Part shown: positions 36,128-44,656 of the stretch, piece by piece
Numbering within the stretch: the stretch's first letter is position 1
Layout: each line of letters starts with the position of its first letter
DNA from: Pseudomonas sp. JAI120
Lineage (GTDB): Bacteria > Pseudomonadota > Gammaproteobacteria > Pseudomonadales > Pseudomonadaceae
Assembly: GCF_014207255.1 (NCBI RefSeq)
Contig: NZ_JACHCZ010000003.1
Location: forward strand, 494,813 to 558,812
DNA length: 64,000 nt
Direction of reading: 5' to 3'
The notes under the pieces: model-generated
Database searches by the model: none
Seen by the model: only the letters and a program-made list of their open reading frames with translations
What the model was told of the DNA's origin: nothing
Made by a program: the position numbers and the translations under genes

Positions 36128-36691
36128 GTGCCGCACTCAATCGCCCTTCCCGATGCTTGCCAATGGTTGACCCAGAGCCTCCTGAGCCCTGCGCCCGCGC
36201 CCTTGACCCTCAACTGGCTGTTCGACGAAGGCTCGCTGACCCGCCGGCTGACGTGGCTGTCCAACGATGGCTTCAGCGTGACGCCGCTGTTCGAAGGCTG
36301 GCAGCCGCTGCGCGATGATGAATGCGCGGCGCTGCATATGCCCCCGGCCAGCATCGGTTGGGTGCGCGAGGTGTATTTGCGTGGGCATGGCCAGCCGTGG
36401 GTATTTGCCCGCAGTGTGGCGGCGCGCAGTGCATTGCAGGGCGACGGCTTGCAGATGGACGAATTGGGCAGCCGTTCCCTGGGCGAATTGCTGTTTTGCG
36501 ACCGCGCGTTCACCCGCCAGGCCATCGAGGTGTGCCATTACCCTCGCCAGTGGCTGCCGACCACGGACCAGTCCGACGGGCTGTGGGCACGCCGCTCACG
36601 CTTCGATCGTGGGGCGCTGAGCGTGCTGGTGGCGGAAGTCTTCCTGCCGAGTTTCTGGCACGCGCTGCATGACCATCCGGAGAACTGCTGA
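36128..36691 (+). CDS. ubiC: Chorismate lyase (UbiC)
   Basis: This 187-residue enzyme converts chorismate to 4-hydroxybenzoate and pyruvate, the first committed step to ubiquinone. The family segment REVYLRGHGQPWVFARSV and the C-terminal RRSRFDRGALSVLVAEVFLP are clear. The start appears to be GTG at 36128 with no strong Shine-Dalgarno. Its stop overlaps the ubiA start (TGATG), so the two are coupled. It is divergent from the rubredoxin gene across a 197-bp gap. Confidence 0.93.
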   Translation: MPHSIALPDACQWLTQSLLSPAPAPLTLNWLFDEGSLTRRLTWLSNDGFSVTPLFEGWQPLRDDECAALHMPPASIGWVREVYLRGHGQPWVFARSVAARSALQGDGLQMDELGSRSLGELLFCDRAFTRQAIEVCHYPRQWLPTTDQSDGLWARRSRFDRGALSVLVAEVFLPSFWHALHDHPENC

Positions 36692-37581
36692 TGTATCAAC
36701 GTCTGCTCAAATCCTTGAACCGCCTGAACCCCAGGGCCTGGGATTTCATTCAGTTGACCCGCATGGACAAGCCCATCGGCATCTACCTGCTGCTGTGGCC
36801 GACGCTGTGGGCGCTGTGGATCGCCGGCAAGGGTTCGCCGTCCCTGGCCAACATCGTGATTTTCGTGCTGGGCGTTACGCTGACTCGCGCTGCCGGTTGC
36901 GTCATCAATGACTGGGCGGACCGCAAGGTCGACGGCCATGTGAAGCGCACCGCGCAACGCCCGCTGGCAAGCGGCAGGATCAGTTCGAAAGAGGCCCTGG
37001 TGTTCTTTGCGGTACTGATGCTGATCAGCTTCCTGCTGGTACTGCTGACCAACGCCACAACCATTTGGTTATCGCTGGGCGGCCTGGCACTGGCGGTCAG
37101 CTACCCGTTCATGAAGCGCTACACCTATTACCCGCAGGTGGTGTTGGGCGCGGCGTTTTCCTGGGGCATGCCGATGGCGTTCACCGCCGAAACCGGCCAC
37201 CTGCCCGCCACCGCCTGGCTGCTGTATATAGCCAACCTGCTGTGGACGGTGGGCTACGACACCTATTACGCAATGACCGACCGCGACGACGACTTGAAGA
37301 TCGGCGTCAAATCCACTGCGATTCTGTTCGGCGATGCCGACCGGGTGATCATCCTCACCCTGCAAGGCCTGGCGCTGCTGTGCCTGTTGCTGGCCGGCGC
37401 ACGGTTTGAGCTGGGCGGTTGGTTCCACCTGGGGTTGCTGGCGGCGGCAGGCTGCTTTGCCTGGGAGTTCTGGTACACCCGCGACAGGGACCGGATGAAG
37501 TGCTTCAAGGCGTTTTTGCACAACCACTGGGCCGGGTTGGCGATTTTTATCGGGATTGTGGCGGATTACGGGTTTCGATGA
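36691..37581 (+). CDS. ubiA: 4-hydroxybenzoate polyprenyltransferase (UbiA)
   Basis: This 296-residue membrane prenyltransferase has the two Mg-diphosphate-binding Asp-rich motifs: NDWADRKVDGHVKRTAQRP and YDTYYAMTDRDDDLKIGVKS. About eight membrane segments are visible. It attaches the polyprenyl tail to 4-hydroxybenzoate, the next step after UbiC. A GC-rich stem-loop (37580-37596) follows the stop but lacks a T-run. Confidence 0.96.
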   Translation: MYQRLLKSLNRLNPRAWDFIQLTRMDKPIGIYLLLWPTLWALWIAGKGSPSLANIVIFVLGVTLTRAAGCVINDWADRKVDGHVKRTAQRPLASGRISSKEALVFFAVLMLISFLLVLLTNATTIWLSLGGLALAVSYPFMKRYTYYPQVVLGAAFSWGMPMAFTAETGHLPATAWLLYIANLLWTVGYDTYYAMTDRDDDLKIGVKSTAILFGDADRVIILTLQGLALLCLLLAGARFELGGWFHLGLLAAAGCFAWEFWYTRDRDRMKCFKAFLHNHWAGLAIFIGIVADYGFR

Positions 37582-37613
37582 GGGGCCAGGCCCCTCACCG
37601 CTAGCGGGCTGAA

Positions 37614-37994
37614 TCAGGGCTTGGCGACTTTCCAGGCCCCGTCCATTTTGCCGTCGCCGGTCATGTCGCCGGCCTTTTTGTCCATCACAAAGGTATAGAG
37701 AGGCTTGCCGTTGTAGGCCCATTGGCCCTTTTGATCGTCACGGGTGATAACGGTCCACTTGCCCATGGGTTTGTCGGTGGACTCGGCCATCAACGGCGGC
37801 CAGTTGGTGGCGCACTTGTCGTTACACATGGACTTGCCATCGGCGTCCTTGGCGAAGGTGTAGAGCGTCATGCCCTTATGATCCACCAACATCCCGTCTT
37901 TCGTCATCGCCGGGTCTGCGGCAAATGCCAGTGTCGGCAGTGTCAACGCCGCCGTGACCAGAAGGGCCTTCCAGGAAAAAGTACTGTGATTCAT
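37614..37994 (-). CDS. Secreted COG4315-type protein of unknown function
   Basis: This 126-residue exported protein has a signal peptide (1-22, ending AFAA) and two copies of the short secreted repeat: LVDHKGMTLYTFAKDADGKS with CNDKCATNWPPL, then YNGKPLYTFVMDKKAGD. The first repeat holds two Cys that may form a disulfide. The biochemical role of the family is not established. AAGGAAGG precedes the ATG at 37992-37994; an upstream in-frame ATG at 38093 lies in the phoB promoter region. It is divergent from phoB. Confidence 0.85.
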   Translation of the reverse strand: MNHSTFSWKALLVTAALTLPTLAFAADPAMTKDGMLVDHKGMTLYTFAKDADGKSMCNDKCATNWPPLMAESTDKPMGKWTVITRDDQKGQWAYNGKPLYTFVMDKKAGDMTGDGKMDGAWKVAKP

Positions 37995-38076
37995 CGGAAC
38001 CTTCCTTTTGTGGTTGTCAGGATTCGGACCCAAAGCGTAGTCCAGAGTGCCGCTAATTGCCCGAGCGACTAAATTA

Positions 38077-38094
38077 CTGTCACACGACTGCAAT
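38077..38094 (+). promoter_or_regulatory. Pho box upstream of phoB
   Basis: CTGTCAC (38077-38083), ACGA, CTGCAAT (38088-38094) matches the two 7-bp PhoB half-sites spaced by 4 bp (consensus CTGTCAT-N4-CTGTCAT) with one and two mismatches. A -10-like TTATCTAAT begins about 8 bp downstream. This fits PhoB autoactivation under phosphate limitation. Confidence 0.8.
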
Positions 38095-38148
38095 ATTTCC
38101 GTTATCTAATGCGGCGCAAGACAGTTAAATGACAAGAGGATTTTAGGC

Positions 38149-38838
38149 ATGGTTGGCAGGAGCATTCTGATTGTTGACGACGAAGCGCCCATCCGCGAGA
38201 TGATCGCCGTTGCGTTGGAAATGGCCGGCTATGACTGCCTGGAGGCGGAGAACTCCCAGCAGGCCCATGCCATTATCGTCGACCGCAAGCCGGACCTGAT
38301 CCTGCTGGACTGGATGCTGCCCGGCACCTCCGGCATCGAACTGGCCCGCCGCCTCAAGCGCGATGAGCTGACCGGGGATATCCCGATCATCATGCTCACC
38401 GCCAAGGGCGAAGAGGACAACAAGATCCAGGGCCTGGAAGTCGGCGCCGATGACTACATCACCAAGCCGTTTTCCCCACGGGAGCTGGTAGCGCGCCTGA
38501 AGGCCGTATTGCGCCGGGCCGGCCCGACCGATGGCGAAGCGCCTATTGAAGTCGGCGGCCTGCTGCTGGACCCGATCAGCCACCGCGTGACCATCGACGG
38601 CAAGCCGGCCGAGATGGGCCCGACCGAATACCGCCTGCTGCAATTTTTCATGACCCACCAGGAGCGCGCCTATACCCGTGGCCAGTTGCTGGACCAGGTG
38701 TGGGGCGGCAACGTGTATGTGGAGGAGCGCACCGTTGACGTGCATATCCGCCGCCTGCGCAAAGCCTTGGGTGACGCTTACGAGAATCTGGTACAAACCG
38801 TGCGCGGCACCGGCTACCGGTTTTCAACCAAAGGCTGA
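38149..38838 (+). CDS. phoB: PhoB, phosphate-responsive response regulator
   Basis: This 229-residue OmpR-family regulator has acidic pocket D10/D11, phosphoacceptor D54, the K of YITKPF, and a C-terminal winged helix with RAYTRGQLLDQVWGGNVYVEERTVDVHIRRLRK. Phosphorylated by PhoR under low phosphate, it activates genes with Pho boxes, three of which I see here (phoB, pstC and pstS). phoR follows 40 bases later. Confidence 0.97.
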   Translation: MVGRSILIVDDEAPIREMIAVALEMAGYDCLEAENSQQAHAIIVDRKPDLILLDWMLPGTSGIELARRLKRDELTGDIPIIMLTAKGEEDNKIQGLEVGADDYITKPFSPRELVARLKAVLRRAGPTDGEAPIEVGGLLLDPISHRVTIDGKPAEMGPTEYRLLQFFMTHQERAYTRGQLLDQVWGGNVYVEERTVDVHIRRLRKALGDAYENLVQTVRGTGYRFSTKG

Positions 38839-38878
38839 GCCAGCCCTTCCTTAACAGCTGACAAGGACGCATGTTTAA

Positions 38879-40201
38879 GTGAACCAAAACTGGCATGGCA
38901 CCCTGATCCGCCACATGCTCCTGTTGATCACCGCCTGCCTGTTGGTAGGCCTGGTCAGCGGCTATTACGGCTGGAGCCTGGCCATTGGTATCGCCCTGTA
39001 CCTGGGCTGGACCCTCAAACAATTGCTGCGCCTGCATGAATGGCTGCGCCAGCACAAACCCGACGAAGCGCCACCTGACGGCTACGGCCTGTGGGGTGAG
39101 GTGTTCGACAGCATCTACCACCTGCAACGCCGCGACCAACGGGTACGCGGGCGCCTGCAAGCGGTGATCGACCGGGTGCAGGAGTCCACCGCCGCGCTCA
39201 AAGACGCGGTGATCATGCTCGACAGCGATGGCAACCTGGAATGGTGGAACCGCGCCGCCGAGACCCTGCTGGGCCTCAAGACCCCCCAGGACAGCGGCCA
39301 GCCAGTGACCAACCTGGTGCGCCACCCACGCTTCAAAGAGTACTTCGAGCAGGAAAACTACGAGGAAGCGCTGGAAATCCCCTCGCCGACCAACGACCGC
39401 GTGCGTATCCAGCTGTACCTGACGCGCTACGGCAACAACGAACACCTGATGCTGGTGCGCGACGTAACCCGCATCCATCAACTGGAACAGATGCGTAAAG
39501 ACTTCGTCGCCAACGTTTCCCACGAATTGCGTACGCCATTGACGGTGATCTGCGGCTATCTGGAGACGCTGCTGGACAACGTCGACGAGATCAACCCGCG
39601 CTGGAGCCGTGCCCTGCAGCAAATGCAGCAGCAGGGTTCACGCATGCAGACCCTGCTCAACGACTTGCTGTTGCTGGCCAAGCTTGAAGCCACGGATTAT
39701 CCGTCGGACAACCATCCGGTGGCCGTACAAAGCCTGTTGCAGACCATCAAGAATGACGCCCAGGCCCTGTCGGGCGAGCGCGGGCAGCAGATCAGCCTGG
39801 ATGCCGACCCGCGAGTGTTGCTCAAAGGCAGCGAAGGCGAATTGCGCAGCGCGTTCTCCAACCTGGTGTTCAACGCGGTGAAGTACACCCCGGACAAGGG
39901 CACTATCCGCATCCGCTGGTGGGCCGACGAACAAGGCGCACACCTGAGCGTGCAGGACTCCGGCATCGGCATCGACGCCAAGCATCTGCCGCGCCTGACC
40001 GAGCGCTTCTACCGCGTCGACTCCAGCCGCAACTCCAACACCGGCGGCACCGGGCTGGGCCTGGCCATCGTCAAGCATGTGCTGCTGCGCCACCGTGCGC
40101 GCCTGGAAATCAGCAGTGTGCTGGGGCATGGCAGTACGTTCACCTGCCATTTTCCGCCAGCGCAGATGACCCGTTCGCGGCTCGTCGGAAATGATGAATA
40201 A
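38879..40201 (+). CDS. phoR: PhoR, phosphate-regulon sensor histidine kinase
   Basis: This 440-residue kinase has N-terminal membrane segments (about 9-50), a PAS domain (about 95-200), a HisKA motif VSHELRTPL with His215, and the ATPase domain motifs NLVFNAVKYT, DSGIGI and GGTGLGLAIVKHV. It phosphorylates PhoB when phosphate is scarce. The start is GTG at 38879 with AAGGA 11 bases upstream; an ATG at 38871 is followed at once by a stop. A REPIN lies 23 bases beyond its stop. Confidence 0.96.
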   Translation: MNQNWHGTLIRHMLLLITACLLVGLVSGYYGWSLAIGIALYLGWTLKQLLRLHEWLRQHKPDEAPPDGYGLWGEVFDSIYHLQRRDQRVRGRLQAVIDRVQESTAALKDAVIMLDSDGNLEWWNRAAETLLGLKTPQDSGQPVTNLVRHPRFKEYFEQENYEEALEIPSPTNDRVRIQLYLTRYGNNEHLMLVRDVTRIHQLEQMRKDFVANVSHELRTPLTVICGYLETLLDNVDEINPRWSRALQQMQQQGSRMQTLLNDLLLLAKLEATDYPSDNHPVAVQSLLQTIKNDAQALSGERGQQISLDADPRVLLKGSEGELRSAFSNLVFNAVKYTPDKGTIRIRWWADEQGAHLSVQDSGIGIDAKHLPRLTERFYRVDSSRNSNTGGTGLGLAIVKHVLLRHRARLEISSVLGHGSTFTCHFPPAQMTRSRLVGNDE

Positions 40202-40224
40202 CTCGAACACAGCACGAAACCAAA

Positions 40225-40313
40225 TGTGGGAGGGGGCTTGCTCCCGATGGCGGTGCACCAGTATCAGATATGCTGACTGACACACTGCTATCGGGAGCAA
40301 GCCCCCTCCCACA
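40225..40313. repeat. REPIN-type inverted repeat, copy 3 (phoR downstream)
   Basis: The arm TGTGGGAGGGGGCTTGCTCC starts at 40225 and its reverse complement ends at 40313. Both arms carry the same CTCCCGAT variant of the inner part, a compensatory change that keeps the hairpin. Confidence 0.88.
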
Positions 40314-40471
40314 ATTGGAATTGTGCTGTTTCGAATAAGGCATTCCACACCCCACCCGGCGGCAACCACTAGGCAAGCGCCCCGTCAGCCGCTACATTGG
40401 CCGACTTGCGCCTGCCTTCCAGGCCCTTCTGTCCCCCCTTATTGAACACACGGAACCTGCAAAACCCAATC

Positions 40472-41812
40472 ATGGACCCTTCCCCTGGTATCACCCTCGC
40501 CACACTCTTCGCCGATTTCGGCATGATTCTTTTTGCTCTGATCCTGGTACTGCTCAACGGTTTTTTCGTTGCGGCGGAATTTGCCATGGTCAAGCTGCGC
40601 TCGACCCGGGTCGAGGCCATCGCCCACACCAACGGCTGGCGCGGGCAGATCCTGCGTACCGTACACAGCCAGCTCGATGCTTACCTGTCGGCCTGCCAGC
40701 TGGGTATCACCCTCGCCTCCCTGGGCCTGGGCTGGGTCGGTGAGCCGGCCTTTGCGCATATCCTGGAGCCGCTGCTGGGCGCCGCAGGCGTCGAATCGCC
40801 GGAAGTGATCAAGGGCGTGTCGTTCTTTGCCGCGTTCTTCGTGATTTCCTACCTGCACATCGTGGTCGGTGAACTGGCACCCAAGTCCTGGGCCATTCGC
40901 AAGCCCGAACTGCTGTCACTGTGGACGGCGGTGCCGCTGTACCTGTTCTACTGGGCCATGTACCCGGCGATCTACCTGCTCAACGCCAGCGCCAATGCGA
41001 TCCTGCGCATTGCCGGCCAAGGCGAGCCTGGCCCGCACCACGAGCACCATTACAGCCGCGAAGAGCTCAAGTTGATCCTGCACTCCAGCCGTGGCCAGGA
41101 CCCGAGCGACCAAGGCATGCGCGTACTGGCCTCCGCCGTGGAAATGGGCGAGCTGGAAGTGGTGGACTGGGCCAACTCCCGTGAAGACCTGGTGACCCTG
41201 GACTTCAACGCCCCGCTCAAGGAAATCCTCGCACTGTTCCGCCGCCATAAGTTCAGCCGTTATCCGGTATATGACGCGGTGCGCAACGAGTTTGTCGGCC
41301 TGTTGCACATCAAGGACCTGCTGCTGGAACTGGCGGCCCTGGACCACATCCCAGAATCGTTCAACCTGGCCGAACTGACCCGCCCGCTCGAACGTGTGTC
41401 GCGGCACATGCCGTTGTCGCAGTTGCTGGAGCAGTTCCGCAAAGGCGGCGCGCACTTTGCCCTGGTGGAAGAAGCCGACGGCAAGATCATCGGCTACCTG
41501 ACCATGGAAGACGTGCTGGAAGTGCTGGTAGGCGATATTCAGGACGAACACCGCAAGGCCGAGCGCGGCATCCTCGCCTACCAGCCCGGCAAACTGCTGG
41601 TACGGGGCGACACGCCGCTGTTCAAGGTGGAACGCCTGTTGGGTGTCGACCTGGACCACATTGAGGCCGAAACCCTCGCAGGGCTGGTCTACGACACGCT
41701 CAAACGGGTACCGGAAGAGGAAGAAGTGCTGGAGGTTGAAGGCTTGCGGATCATCATCAAGAAGATGAAAGGGCCGAAGATCGTACTGGCCAAGGTCCTG
41801 CTGCTGGATTGA
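40472..41812 (+). CDS. CNNM/CorC-type membrane protein (hemolysin-family, UPF0053)
   Basis: This 446-residue protein has an N-terminal DUF21/CNNM membrane domain (about 1-200, with LVLLNGFFVAAEFAMVKLRSTR), a pair of CBS domains (about 215-340) and a C-terminal CorC_HlyC domain. Members are linked to Mg2+ or Co2+ efflux or transport; the older hemolysin name is misleading. The ATG at 40472 begins MDPSPG; a longer in-frame opening to 40397 has no membrane or conserved character. Confidence 0.9.
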   Translation: MDPSPGITLATLFADFGMILFALILVLLNGFFVAAEFAMVKLRSTRVEAIAHTNGWRGQILRTVHSQLDAYLSACQLGITLASLGLGWVGEPAFAHILEPLLGAAGVESPEVIKGVSFFAAFFVISYLHIVVGELAPKSWAIRKPELLSLWTAVPLYLFYWAMYPAIYLLNASANAILRIAGQGEPGPHHEHHYSREELKLILHSSRGQDPSDQGMRVLASAVEMGELEVVDWANSREDLVTLDFNAPLKEILALFRRHKFSRYPVYDAVRNEFVGLLHIKDLLLELAALDHIPESFNLAELTRPLERVSRHMPLSQLLEQFRKGGAHFALVEEADGKIIGYLTMEDVLEVLVGDIQDEHRKAERGILAYQPGKLLVRGDTPLFKVERLLGVDLDHIEAETLAGLVYDTLKRVPEEEEVLEVEGLRIIIKKMKGPKIVLAKVLLLD

Positions 41813-41815
41813 CCC

Positions 41816-42487
41816 TCAATTGCCCAATGCAAAATTGGGCAATGTCCCCACCGGCTGGTTGAATTCGTAAGGGATCGACACCAGCCCGGCCTCGCTACTC
41901 TGCTGCACCACGAAGTGCAGGTGCGGCCCGCTGCTGTTGCCGGTATTGCCCGACAACCCCAGCGCGCTGCCCACTGCTACGCGCTGCCCCGCCCTGACGC
42001 TGACCGAACCTTGCTTGAGATGCAGGTACACGCCCTGGGTACCGTCATCATGCTGCACGCGCACGAAATTGCCCGACGCATCGTTGCCGCGTCCGATCTG
42101 GCTATTCTCGATTTTCACCACCACACCGCTACGCGCCGCAATGATCGGCGTGCCTTCGGGCATGGCAATGTCCATGGCGTAGCGGCTTTTGGCGTCGGTG
42201 TGGCTGAAACTGCCGTTGGGGCCTTGGGTCAGACGGAACGGACCGCCACGCCAGGGCAAGGGGTAGCGGTAGGCTTGTTGTGGGTAACCAGGTTTGGGTC
42301 TGTCGAGTGCTGGCCGTTGTACGCGCTCGACCCTGCGTTCTTGAATCACGAACGCCTGGGCACCGGGGGTTTGCCGGTCGCTGAAGAACACCATGCCGTT
42401 GGCATCGGTGGATTTGTAGAGGGTCATGGCCTGGGTCGAAGTGGCGACCGCAGCCAACGTGCAGGACAGCAAGAGGCGAAGAACCAT
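41816..42487 (-). CDS. M23 family metallopeptidase with N-terminal DUF4124-like segment
   Basis: This 223-residue secreted protein has a signal peptide (about 1-20), a DUF4124-like stretch (LYKSTDANGMVFFSDRQTPG) and a LytM domain with zinc ligands in HTDAKSRYAMDI and GPHLHF. The zinc-binding residues are intact, so it may cut cell-wall peptide crosslinks. It converges on the CNNM gene with only 3 bases between stops. Confidence 0.9.
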   Translation of the reverse strand: MVLRLLLSCTLAAVATSTQAMTLYKSTDANGMVFFSDRQTPGAQAFVIQERRVERVQRPALDRPKPGYPQQAYRYPLPWRGGPFRLTQGPNGSFSHTDAKSRYAMDIAMPEGTPIIAARSGVVVKIENSQIGRGNDASGNFVRVQHDDGTQGVYLHLKQGSVSVRAGQRVAVGSALGLSGNTGNSSGPHLHFVVQQSSEAGLVSIPYEFNQPVGTLPNFALGN

Positions 42488-42544
42488 GGCGCGAACCTGC
42501 CGGAGTGAATGAACAGCAAGCTAACAACGGTTGATGACAATCTT

Positions 42545-42678
42545 GTAGTGAGCGGGCTCGCCCCGCGCTGGGCTGCGCAGCAGCCCCGAAACCAGGCGCA
42601 GAGGAGTGCCTGATACACCGCATTCGTCTTCGTCAGGGGCGCTTCGCACCCCAACGCGGGACAAGCCCGCTCGCCACA
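42545..42678. repeat. Second-family REPIN-like inverted repeat
   Basis: The left arm, from about 42545, reads TAGTGAGCGGGCTCGCCCCG and the right arm (about 42635-42678) is the inverse of GTGGCGAGCGGGCTTGTCCC. Both continue into GCGCTGGGCTGCG-like tails. It differs in sequence from the TGTGGGAGG family but has the same two-arm plan. It fills most of the gap between the M23 peptidase and the response-regulator gene. Confidence 0.75.
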
Positions 42679-42744
42679 GAGGCCCCAGTTTGCTGCGCGC
42701 CAGCGCTATGTCGAAGAGGTAGTGGGACCTCCCTCACCACAAGG

Positions 42745-43656
42745 TCAGGCACCCGGCACAAAATGCTTCTGCGCCGTACCACGCGCAATCAGGCGGGAGA
42801 TGTAGTCGAGCTTCTGCGCGTCCTGATCAATAAAGCGGAAGGTCAGTTGCAGCCAATCGCTATCGGGCTTGGGCTCGAAGGCGACGATGGCGTGCAGGTA
42901 ACCGTTGAGACGGGCCACCTCAGCGTTGTCGCCCTGTTCCAGGTCGAGCACGGCACTTTCCAGCACCTGAGGCAGGACCTCACCGCGACGCACCACCAGC
43001 AGCGCCTCCTTGATGCTCAGCGCCTTGATCACGCATTGCTGGGTGCCGCTGGACAGGCGCAACTGGCCCTGGCCACGGCCGCCAGTGGGTGCAGCGCCTG
43101 GCGCTTGGACCGGCGGGGCGTTGTTAAGCAGGCCTTTGTTTGGCGCAGACGCGGCAGCCGCGACGGGGGCGGCACGTACGGCTTCTGGCTTGCCACCGGT
43201 CAGGGCGCTCAGGGAATCATTGCCGAAGGCCGAGTTCATCTTGGTCGGCGCGCTGGCGACCAGGGCATCGAGGCGACCAACCTTGTGCAGGGCCTGTTTG
43301 ACCTTGTTCAACAGTTGCTCGTTGGTAAACGGTTTGCTGACGTAGCCGGAAACCCCGGCCTGGATCGCCTGGACCACGTTCTCTTTGTCACCACGGCTGG
43401 TCACCATCACAAACGGCATGGACTTGAGGTGCGGTTGCTCGCGGCACCAGGTCAACAGCTCCAGGCCGGACATCTCCGGCATTTCCCAGTCGCACAGCAC
43501 CAGGTCGAAGCTCTCGCGCATCAGGATGGTCTGGGCCTTCTTGCCGTTTACCGCATCTTCAAGCTTGATCCCGGGGAAGTAGTTGCGCAGGCACTTCTTC
43601 ACCAGGTCGCGGATAAACGAGGCGTCATCCACCACCAATACACTGACTTTACTCAT
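42745..43656 (-). CDS. Response regulator with PilZ-like C-terminal domain
   Basis: This 303-residue protein has a receiver domain (1-125) with D10/D11, phosphoacceptor D56, T86 and K108, a low-complexity Ala/Pro linker (about 130-200) and a C-terminal domain (about 200-303) that resembles a PilZ fold, ending FRFIDQDAQKLDYISRLIARGT. The DxSxxG c-di-GMP motif is not recognisable. I recall an orthologue at the same spot beside phoU in P. aeruginosa. No kinase is adjacent. Confidence 0.82.
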   Translation of the reverse strand: MSKVSVLVVDDASFIRDLVKKCLRNYFPGIKLEDAVNGKKAQTILMRESFDLVLCDWEMPEMSGLELLTWCREQPHLKSMPFVMVTSRGDKENVVQAIQAGVSGYVSKPFTNEQLLNKVKQALHKVGRLDALVASAPTKMNSAFGNDSLSALTGGKPEAVRAAPVAAAASAPNKGLLNNAPPVQAPGAAPTGGRGQGQLRLSSGTQQCVIKALSIKEALLVVRRGEVLPQVLESAVLDLEQGDNAEVARLNGYLHAIVAFEPKPDSDWLQLTFRFIDQDAQKLDYISRLIARGTAQKHFVPGA

Positions 43657-43783
43657 CGACCCTTCATCCTATAAAAACTTCGGCACGCAAAACGCCTGAC
43701 TGATGGCATTTTGCCAAAACTCTGTAGTCACGTTCGGACTTTCTTTTACCCGACTCGCAAAAAAATCGGGGGCCGCAAACGAA

Positions 43784-43808
43784 AACGCCCGACCAAAGGC
43801 CGGGCGTT
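43784..43808 (-). terminator. Intrinsic terminator of the pst-phoU operon
   Basis: Arms AACGCCCG (43784-43791) and CGGGCGTT (43801-43808) form an 8-bp stem. On the minus strand it is followed by TTTTCG and starts 17 bases after the phoU stop. Confidence 0.8.
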
Positions 43809-43824
43809 AATTTCTCGGGCAACC

Positions 43825-44586
43825 TTACTTATCGTCAGATTCACCCGAAACATTAGGGATTTGATCGGCTGAACCTTCAACTTCGGCCTTCATGCGCTTG
43901 AGGCCCATGTGCCGTACGTCGGTACCGCGCACCAGGTAGATCACCAGTTCCGAGATATTGCGCGCGTGATCACCGATCCGCTCCAGGGAACGCAGCACCC
44001 AGATGATGCTCAAGACCCGCGAGATAGAGCGCGGGTCTTCCATCATGTAGGTGGCCAGCTCACGCAGGGCGGTCTTGTATTCACGGTCGATGACCTTGTC
44101 GTACTGCGCCACCGACAACGCCAGGTCGGCGTCAAAGCGCGCAAAGGCATCAAGGGCATCACGCACCATGTTGCGCACCTGGTCGCCGATGTGACGCACT
44201 TCGACATAACCGCGCGGCGCTTCACCCTCTTCGCACAGCTGGATGGCACGGCGGGCGATCTTGGTGGCTTCGTCGCCGATCCGCTCGAGGTCGATCACCG
44301 ACTTGGAGATGCTGATGATCAAGCGCAGGTCGGATGCCGCCGGCTGGCGACGGGCGAGAATGCGCAGGCATTCTTCGTCGATGTTGCGTTCCATCTGGTT
44401 GATCTGGTCGTCGATCTCGCGCACTTGCTGGGCCAGGCCCGAGTCAGCCTCGATCAGCGCGGTCACGGCGTCGTTGACTTGCTTCTCCACCAGCCCGCCC
44501 ATCGCCAGGAGGTGGCTGCGCACTTCCTCGAGCTCGGCGTTGAACTGCGCGGAGATGTGGTGGGTAAGGCCTTCTTTACTAATCAT
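43825..44586 (-). CDS. phoU: PhoU, phosphate-signalling regulator
   Basis: This 253-residue all-helical protein has the two PhoU repeats, with metal-binding acidic motifs in EIDDQINQMERNIDEECLRIL and in DKVIDREYKTALREL. PhoU links the Pst transporter to PhoR and shuts off signalling when phosphate is plentiful. It is the last gene of the pstCAB-phoU operon, 70 bases after pstB. Confidence 0.96.
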   Translation of the reverse strand: MISKEGLTHHISAQFNAELEEVRSHLLAMGGLVEKQVNDAVTALIEADSGLAQQVREIDDQINQMERNIDEECLRILARRQPAASDLRLIISISKSVIDLERIGDEATKIARRAIQLCEEGEAPRGYVEVRHIGDQVRNMVRDALDAFARFDADLALSVAQYDKVIDREYKTALRELATYMMEDPRSISRVLSIIWVLRSLERIGDHARNISELVIYLVRGTDVRHMGLKRMKAEVEGSADQIPNVSGESDDK

Positions 44587-44656
44587 GTTGGCGTCCTTGG
44601 AGCGTCCGGTAAGGTGCGGAGAACCGCAGCGTCAGTGCAATCAGAACCACAGCTTC

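Noticed and set aside
37580..37596. Terminator after ubiA
   Set aside because: The stem GAGGGGC/GCCCCTC is good but no T-run follows in either direction, so I do not list it as a terminator.
38871..38882. ATG as start of phoR
   Set aside because: The frame ATG-TTT-AAG-TGA stops at once; GTG 38879 opens the real frame.
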